From Actinacidiphila oryziradicis (GTDB lineage Bacteria; Actinomycetota; Actinomycetes; Streptomycetales; Streptomycetaceae), in assembly GCF_005047355.1 (NCBI RefSeq), contig NZ_SUMC01000062.1, positions 1 to 48,298 of the forward strand: 48,298 nucleotides of DNA. The letters run 5' to 3'. The notes under the pieces are model-generated. The model saw only the letters and a program-made list of their open reading frames with translations. It was not told the DNA's origin and ran no database searches. Made by a program: the position numbers and the translations under genes. Shown one piece after another: positions 43,237-48,298 of this stretch (the stretch's first letter is position 1; the number at the start of each line of letters is the position of its first letter).

Positions 43237-45105
43237 GTGACGCTTCCCGCCCTACGGGGAGCCGGCCGGACGCCACACCGCCGTGCTCTCCTGCTCAGCG
43301 CACTGCTCGTCCTCACCGCCGGCCTGCTCACGGCCGCGCCCACGACACCCGCCGCGCACGCCGCCGCGGGCTGCACGTCCACCGCGGACTGCCTGTCTAA
43401 GATGACGCTGGCCGAGAAGGCCGGTCAGATGACGCAGGCCGCCAACTCTTACATCAGCAACAAGCAGGACATCGCCACGTACGGCCTCGGCTCGGTGCTC
43501 AGCGGCGGAGGCGGCGGCCCGAACGGCGCGGGCGGCACCGCCACCCAGTGGGCCGACATGGTCGACAGCTATCAGAGCTACGCCCTCAACAGCCGGCTCG
43601 GGATACCGCTGCTGTACGGCGTGGACGCCGTCCACGGCCACAACAACGTACAGGGCGCCACCCTGTTCCCTCACCACATCGGAATGGGGGCCACCCGCGA
43701 CGCGGCGCTCGTCCAGCGCGTCGAGGACATCACCCGCCAGGAAGTCCTGGGTACCGGGATCCGCTGGTCCTTCGCACCCTGCGTGTGCGTCGCCCGCGAC
43801 GACCGCTGGGGCCGCACGTACGAGAGTTACGGCGAGGACCCGTCGGTCGTCTCGCCGCTCGCCTCGGCGGCGGTCAAGGGTCTCCAGGGCAGCGCGATCA
43901 GCTCGACCTCGGTCCTGGCCACGGCCAAGCACTACATCGGCGACGGCGGCACCACGTACGGCACCGGCAGCAGCGGCTACCTCATCGACCAGGGCAACAC
44001 GCAGATCAGCGAGAGCGAGCTGCGCGCTGTCCACCTGCCGCCCTACCAGTCGGCGATCACGGCGGGCGTGGGGTCGGTCATGGTGTCGTACAGCAGTTGG
44101 AACGGCACCAAGATGCACGGCGACAAGTACCTGATCACCGACGTCCTCAAGACCGAACTCGGCTTCACGGGCTTCGTGGTCAGCGACTGGGCGGGCATCA
44201 AGCAGCTCCCTGACGCCACGTACGCCGACCAGGTCGCGCACGCCATCAACGCCGGTCTCGACATGATCATGGTGCCGGACGACTACGTGGGCACCATCAA
44301 CGCCATCGTCACCGACGTGAACAACGGCAAGATCCCGCAGTCGCGGGTCGATGACGCGGTGACCCGTATTCTCAACGCCAAGTTCGCGCTCGACCTGTTC
44401 AACCACCCTTACACCGATCGCAGTTACACCCCGCAGGTCGGATCACAGGCGCACCGGGACGTCGCCCGGCAGGCGGTCCGCGAGTCGCTGACCCTGCTGA
44501 AGAACGACAGCAGCGCGCTGCCGCTGCCGAAGACCGGCACGTACAAGATCGTGGTGGGCGGGAAGTCGGCCGACGACCTCGGCAACCAGACCGGCGGCTG
44601 GTCGATCAGCTGGCAGGGCTCCAGCGGCACGCACACCACGGGCACCACCTTCTGGCAGGCACTCCAGCAAACCACCGCCGGCACCGGCATAACCCTGCAG
44701 AACGTCGGCACCCGCACCAAGGGCAACTACAGCGCGGATGTCGGCATCTGGGTAGGCGGCGAGACTCCGTACGCGGAAGGCAAGGGCGACTCCTCCACCC
44801 TCGCCTTCGGCAATGACAACTCCACTCAGCTCAGCGACATCTGCTCACGCGTGAAAACCTGCATCGCGATCCTCTACTCCGGGCGCCCGCTGATCATCGG
44901 CAACCAACTCCCGAAGGCGCAGGCGTTCATCGCGGCCTGGCTGCCCGGCACGGAAGGCGCGGGGATCACCGACGCTCTCTTCGGCGCGGGTTTCTCCGGC
45001 AAGCTTCCAGTCACCTGGCCCACGGCGGTCACCGACGAGCCCATCAACAGTGGCGACGGCAAAACACCCCTCTTCCCCCTCGGTTACGGCATCACGCCCT
45101 ACTGA
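43237..45105 (+). CDS. secreted GH3 beta-glucosidase-type enzyme
   Basis: A 622-residue exported glycosidase. The signal peptide (RRALLLSALLVLTAGLLTAA) ends near residue 45. The TIM-barrel domain has MTLAEKAGQMTQAANSYISN, GVDAVHGHNNVQGATLFPHH and TYESYGEDPSVVSPLASAAV; the nucleophile Asp is in GFTGFVVSDWAG near residue 315. The second GH3 domain follows (SLTLLKNDSSALPLP to the end, GKLPVTWPTA). The GTG at 43237 has GGAG 9 bp upstream. Likely exo-beta-1,4-glucosidase or xylosidase activity. It is outside the LacI-controlled locus and has no copy of that operator. Confidence 0.9.
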   Translation: MTLPALRGAGRTPHRRALLLSALLVLTAGLLTAAPTTPAAHAAAGCTSTADCLSKMTLAEKAGQMTQAANSYISNKQDIATYGLGSVLSGGGGGPNGAGGTATQWADMVDSYQSYALNSRLGIPLLYGVDAVHGHNNVQGATLFPHHIGMGATRDAALVQRVEDITRQEVLGTGIRWSFAPCVCVARDDRWGRTYESYGEDPSVVSPLASAAVKGLQGSAISSTSVLATAKHYIGDGGTTYGTGSSGYLIDQGNTQISESELRAVHLPPYQSAITAGVGSVMVSYSSWNGTKMHGDKYLITDVLKTELGFTGFVVSDWAGIKQLPDATYADQVAHAINAGLDMIMVPDDYVGTINAIVTDVNNGKIPQSRVDDAVTRILNAKFALDLFNHPYTDRSYTPQVGSQAHRDVARQAVRESLTLLKNDSSALPLPKTGTYKIVVGGKSADDLGNQTGGWSISWQGSSGTHTTGTTFWQALQQTTAGTGITLQNVGTRTKGNYSADVGIWVGGETPYAEGKGDSSTLAFGNDNSTQLSDICSRVKTCIAILYSGRPLIIGNQLPKAQAFIAAWLPGTEGAGITDALFGAGFSGKLPVTWPTAVTDEPINSGDGKTPLFPLGYGITPY

Positions 45106-45343
45106 CCCCGCAGGCCGCTCCGCACCGACGGCCCCAGACCGCCCCGAGGCCCACCCGCCCCACGCAGCCGGTGGCCCCCGGGCGGCCTCCGCGGGCCGAC
45201 CCGGAAAAAGCGCTGGTCCCAGTCATGGGCGCCAGGCGAGGGCGGCAAGCTCCGCGACTGGGTCTGTCCAGCCAACGAGGCAGAGGGGTCGCCTCCATCG
45301 CGCTCGATGGCGCCCTGCGGGAGCCCGACTTGGCGGAGGAACA

Positions 45344-45499
45344 GTGGAGAGCTACCCCGAGGACACCGAAGGCCGGCCGGTCTCACAGTCATTCCTCCAC
45401 CACCGCACGGTGCCGATGTTCGAGCGCCATGGGTTCGAGCGGGATCACCGCATCGGGAAACATCGGTGGGTCCTCACCAAGTTCGTGCCCCGCAGCGTT
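45344..45499 (+). pseudogene. C-terminal fragment of a GNAT acetyltransferase
   Basis: VESYPEDTEGRPVSQSFLHH, RTVPMFERHGFERDHRIGKH, RWVLTKFV is the typical end of a GNAT domain. The acetyl-CoA loop is missing, so it is inactive. Confidence 0.55.
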
Positions 45500-45619
45500 G
45501 ACGCCGCTGGGTGCGTGCGCCCCTCGACACCGGTCACCTGACCCCGGTCCAGGCCGGCATCGGCCTCGGCCCGCGGCGACCCGCCGCCGCGGCGTACGAG
45601 CCGGAACGGGACGACGGAA

Positions 45620-46021
45620 GTGCTCTACCGGGACTGGATGAAAATCGAGTTCGCCGCCGGGAACACCACCGGCGTCCACAAAGCCATCACCCGCTGCCAG
45701 CACGCCGCCCGCTCCTACCAAACAGACCATCAAAATCCTTCGGGTGCAGACCTTTTGACGGTGTCTGGCAGGAGCGTGACCTGCGGGTTCTTGATTCACC
45801 ACGGCTACGCCGCGTCAGTGACGCCCGGCCAGACGGAGCCGTCGCGGCTGAACGGGTGCTGTGGGAGACAGGCACGCAAGTCGGCCGCGACGGCTGCGGG
45901 GCAACGATGGACTCAATCCGTACGAAATCGCAGGTGGGCCAAACCCTCAAAAGATCTGCACCCAAATCCTTCTGGCCGAACGGCCCGCCCCCGCCCGCGC
46001 AGGCCGAGCCTGACCAGATGA
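45620..46021 (+). pseudogene. BTAD-domain (SARP-type regulator) fragment containing an in-frame MITE
   Basis: The open part reads VLYRDWMKIEFAAGNTTGVH, KAITRCQHAARSY, matching the bacterial transcriptional activator domain of actinomycete regulators. A 222-bp MITE plus its 9-bp duplication (231 bp, 77 codons) then adds a foreign stretch without a stop, and the native end NPSGRTARPRPRRPSLTR follows. The regulator's N-terminal part is not present. It overlaps an opposite-strand gene candidate. Confidence 0.5.
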
Positions 46022-46445
46022 AGAAAGCCGGGTGCCGGGCCGCGACGGGGGATACGCGGCCCGGCGCCCAGACCTGCAGCCCAGCCCTGCCGGGAATCAG
46101 CATCGACACCGCGCGCACCTGCTGCGCCAGATGGCTGTCCAGTGCCTGCGAGCCGCCGTCCTCACGGTTCGGGCCGGTCACCACAGCGGCCCCGTACAGG
46201 CCGTAGACCTCCATGCCCTGCCATGCGCCGGCCAGCGCCCAGGCCGCGACATTCACCGGCAGATCCTGCGCCATCGGACCGCCGCCGCGGACGTCCAGCA
46301 CCGCCTGCCGGTGATACACGCCCGCGTCCACGGTGCCACCCAGCAGGTCCCGCAGCTGCTGCCGTCGTGCTGCGTACGCCTCCGGCAACCGCAACGCGCC
46401 CGGCGCACAACGGCGCTTGCGAAGTGGCCCCACCCCCTCGCGCAT
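45687..46445 (-). CDS. uncharacterised protein, with a MITE read through near its 3' end
   Basis: An ATG at 46443-46445 with a strong RBS (GGAAGGAA) opens a frame with ordinary coding sequence: LRLPEAYAARRQQLRDLLGG, AQDLPVNVAAWALAGAWQGM, EVYGLYGAAVVTGPNREDGG, QQVRAVSMLIPGRAGLQVWA. The native part seems to end near 45970, after which the frame crosses the MITE in phase. No family recognised. It follows the MFS gene by 27 bp on the same strand and may be co-transcribed with it. Confidence 0.5.
   Translation of the reverse strand: MREGVGPLRKRRCAPGALRLPEAYAARRQQLRDLLGGTVDAGVYHRQAVLDVRGGGPMAQDLPVNVAAWALAGAWQGMEVYGLYGAAVVTGPNREDGGSQALDSHLAQQVRAVSMLIPGRAGLQVWAPGRVSPVAARHPAFFIWSGSACAGGGGPFGQKDLGADLLRVWPTCDFVRIESIVAPQPSRPTCVPVSHSTRSAATAPSGRASLTRRSRGESRTRRSRSCQTPSKGLHPKDFDGLFGRSGRRAGSG
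45742..45963. mobile_element. 222-bp MITE with 9-bp target duplication
   Basis: The ends GGGTGCAGACCTTTTGACGG and CCCTCAAAAGATCTGCACCC are imperfect inverted repeats shared with the composite transposon at 11.2-16.6 kb. It is flanked by exact 9-bp repeats AAATCCTTC (45733-45741 and 45964-45972). No transposase gene. It is the same family as the 139-bp copy at 16463 but with 83 more internal bp. Confidence 0.85.
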
Positions 46446-46472
46446 GAGGGTTCCTTCCGGGAAGACGGTGCC

Positions 46473-47951
46473 TCATGCCTTGGCCGTCACGCGGGCTGCT
46501 CCCGCTTCGGCGGACCACCGGCCGGCACGGATGGGGAGCAGCACGACCAGCCCGGCGACGACGATCGCGGCATCGAGCCACACCGCCGCGTTCCAGCTAC
46601 CGGTGCTGTCACGGAGCACGCCGCTGATGGCGGGCGAGAGCACGGCGCCCATCTCGCCGATGAGGTTCTGCATCCCGAAGGCGGAGCCGCGCAGGTCGGG
46701 CCGGGCGATGTCGGCGGTGAGGGCCTGTCCGATGGGTTGCAGGGCGTTGAAGAACAGGCTGGTGACGAACAGCAGAAGTCCCATGACCACAAGGGACGGT
46801 GTGGCGTCGGCGCTGATGTACCAGGCGAAGGCCACCGTCAGCACGGCCTGCACGGCGGTGAAGGACACCAGTATCGGCTTGCGGCCCCACCCGCGCCGTA
46901 CGGCGTAGTCCGACAGCCAGCCACCGGCCGGGAAACCGAGGATTCCGGCACCGGCGTTGAAGGCGGCGGTGAGTGCGCCGCTCACGAAGGAGGAGTGAGC
47001 GGCCCCGACCACGATCGCCACTGACCAGAAGCCGAAGAACCACAAGTTCCAGAGCACGGCGATGTAGGCGAGGTAGATCAGGAACAGATCACGGTTCTTC
47101 AGGACAGGAGCGAGCTCTTCACCCTTACGGACGAGGGCAAAAAACACCAGGCCGACGGCGAGGGCGACCTCCAGCAACGGGATCCACAGGACGGACAGTC
47201 CCGCCCGGTCGCCCAGCAGGTAGACGGACATGATCAGGACCAGGGAGAGCGCCGAGTATCCGGCCAGGTGCAGCGTGGCCCGGCCCAGCGTCGGCAGGCT
47301 CAGATGCCTCCGGAACCACCACGCGACCGCCAGGGCCACCACGAGGGTGCAGGCACCAAGGACCCAGAACGCCATGCGCCAGGCTTGGGCATCGGGCAGT
47401 ACGAGCTTGCCGAGGCCGATGAATTGCGGGGTGAAGATGGTGGCGATGGTGATGCCCAGGGCGAGCCCGGTGATGACCACGCCCAGACCGAGACTGCGGT
47501 CGCTCTGCGGTGTTTCCAAGGTGATGATGGTGCGGTCGTTGGAGTAGAAGGCGCCCTCACCCAGTCCGGTGACCACTCGGACGACGATGAAGGCGATGAG
47601 GCCGCCCGTGAAGCCGGTGAGCACAGTCAGGACTCCGGCCCAAAGGAGGCTGACCACGATGAGCGTGCGGTGACCGTAGCGGTCTCCCAGATAGCCGCCA
47701 GGGAACTGCGTGAGCATGTACCCGGCGAAGAACAGCCCACCGATGAGACCGCCCAGGGCGTTGGGGTTCTTGGCGTCGGCGAGGAAGCCGACATGATTGT
47801 TGATCATCCAGGTCACCACCGGGCCGGTGACAGCGCGGTCGGCGGCGCTGACGGTCCAGCCGAGCAGCAGCAGGACCCACAGCGTGTGCCAGGGCCTGAC
47901 GCGGCCGCCGGCGGTCTTCAAGGATGCGGTACCCAGTGATTCAGAGTGCAT
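46473..47951 (-). CDS. MFS transporter, ACS (anion:cation symporter)-like
   Basis: A 492-residue permease with 12 predicted helices. The N-terminal half has the MFS signature GGYLGDRYGHRTLIVVSLLW (loop 2-3) and RVVTGLGEGAFYSNDRTIIT (helix 4), both typical of the ACS group that takes up organic anions. A long central loop (GEELAPVLKNRD) divides the halves. The ATG at 47951 has AGGAGGAGA. It may take up an aromatic or sugar acid; the substrate cannot be read from the sequence. Confidence 0.87.
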   Translation of the reverse strand: MHSESLGTASLKTAGGRVRPWHTLWVLLLLGWTVSAADRAVTGPVVTWMINNHVGFLADAKNPNALGGLIGGLFFAGYMLTQFPGGYLGDRYGHRTLIVVSLLWAGVLTVLTGFTGGLIAFIVVRVVTGLGEGAFYSNDRTIITLETPQSDRSLGLGVVITGLALGITIATIFTPQFIGLGKLVLPDAQAWRMAFWVLGACTLVVALAVAWWFRRHLSLPTLGRATLHLAGYSALSLVLIMSVYLLGDRAGLSVLWIPLLEVALAVGLVFFALVRKGEELAPVLKNRDLFLIYLAYIAVLWNLWFFGFWSVAIVVGAAHSSFVSGALTAAFNAGAGILGFPAGGWLSDYAVRRGWGRKPILVSFTAVQAVLTVAFAWYISADATPSLVVMGLLLFVTSLFFNALQPIGQALTADIARPDLRGSAFGMQNLIGEMGAVLSPAISGVLRDSTGSWNAAVWLDAAIVVAGLVVLLPIRAGRWSAEAGAARVTAKA

Positions 47952-48205
47952 GGTGGCTCTCCTCCTGGCAAGGAAAGTAGGTGTTCCGCAGGAAGGAAGG
48001 GTGAGTCATCCGCCTCCTTGTCGGGATGGGCAGGACTCCGCAGAGTGCACTTCTATGCGGAACGCACTGGAGTATCGAACAAATCGGCTGACGTCTAGGG
48101 TGCCAACTCCGTCGCCAACCGCTGTACCCCTCATGTGGGGTTGAGGAACATCGACGTCGGATCGTGCGCGAAGCGTCTCTGGAACTCTGTGTGTGCCTGA
48201 GTGAT

Positions 48206-48298
48206 TCAGGCTTTTCGGGCGCGGCGTGGCCGTCTGTCGTGGCGGTGGGGTCCGAACCTCGGGGTGAGGGTGTGGACTCCGGTGGCGTACAGGTGGTG
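48206..48298 (-). CDS. C-terminal tail of a probable transposase (partial)
   Basis: A minus-strand frame open from the right edge reads HHLYATGVHTLTPRFGPHRH, DRRPRRARKA and stops at 48206. The basic tail recalls IS4/IS5-type transposase ends, but the piece is too short to be sure. 47952-48205 has no gene. Confidence 0.3.
   Translation of the reverse strand, partial: HHLYATGVHTLTPRFGPHRHDRRPRRARKA

Noticed and set aside
1..48298. CRISPR arrays, rRNA or tRNA genes
   Set aside because: No regularly spaced direct repeats and no cloverleaf or rRNA-like sequence was recognised by eye; a computational scan was not possible.

Overview
The window is high-GC DNA with GTG/TTG starts, purine-rich ribosome binding sites, twin-arginine exported glycosidases and ECF sigma/zinc anti-sigma pairs. 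It looks like a Streptomyces-type actinomycete chromosome, probably an accessory arm region. All family names are read from protein motifs by eye; no database search was run.

Layout. (1) 0.16-4.6 kb: a translationally coupled minus-strand operon of a glycosyltransferase (damaged), a NodU-type carbamoyltransferase, a kinase-like protein and an ATP phosphoribosyltransferase (HisG) outside any visible his operon. A sigma-like gene with a frameshift and its partner follow (4.9-6.0 kb). (2) 6.5-8.3 kb: an endosialidase-chaperone (S74) domain split over two adjacent genes, then a 2OG-Fe(II) oxygenase. (3) 8.5-9.9 kb: a divergent SDR/TetR pair with two operators spaced three helical turns apart. (4) 11,193-16,601: a 5,409-bp composite transposon with 49-bp perfect inverted ends and a 9-bp target duplication. 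It sits in a gene whose two halves rejoin exactly in frame. Its cargo includes a phage-type lysis cassette (TIG remnant, two small membrane proteins, a two-domain endolysin), two DUF6262/TnpC-like genes and an ice-binding-protein fragment. A short related MITE lies at 45.7-46.0 kb. (5) 17.6-33.8 kb: an intact furanose-type sugar locus: aldose 1-epimerase, LacI repressor, two permeases, fused ATPase and binding protein on the minus strand (YtfQRT-YjfF-like composition), and divergently a glutaminase-like (GtaA/DUF4965) protein, a GH127 and a GH31 with two CBM35-like modules. Two matching LacI-type operators lie in the shared control region.

(6) 33.8-43.1 kb: a graveyard of IS fragments (IS1380, IS481, IS1182, IS701-like, IS630) around a truncated thiO with a riboswitch remnant, an intact SDR, a decayed Doc-type toxin with its antitoxin, an aquaporin, and an ECF sigma/anti-sigma pair. 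(7) 43.2-48.0 kb: a secreted GH3 enzyme, GNAT and BTAD remnants with the MITE, an uncharacterised gene and an MFS transporter.

The sugar locus works as a unit: exported enzymes release furanose-type sugars, the ABC system imports them, GalM interconverts anomers and the LacI protein controls both arms. The most novel structure is the composite transposon with its captured lysis module; the HisG/carbamoyltransferase operon is the best candidate for an unexplored biosynthetic route.
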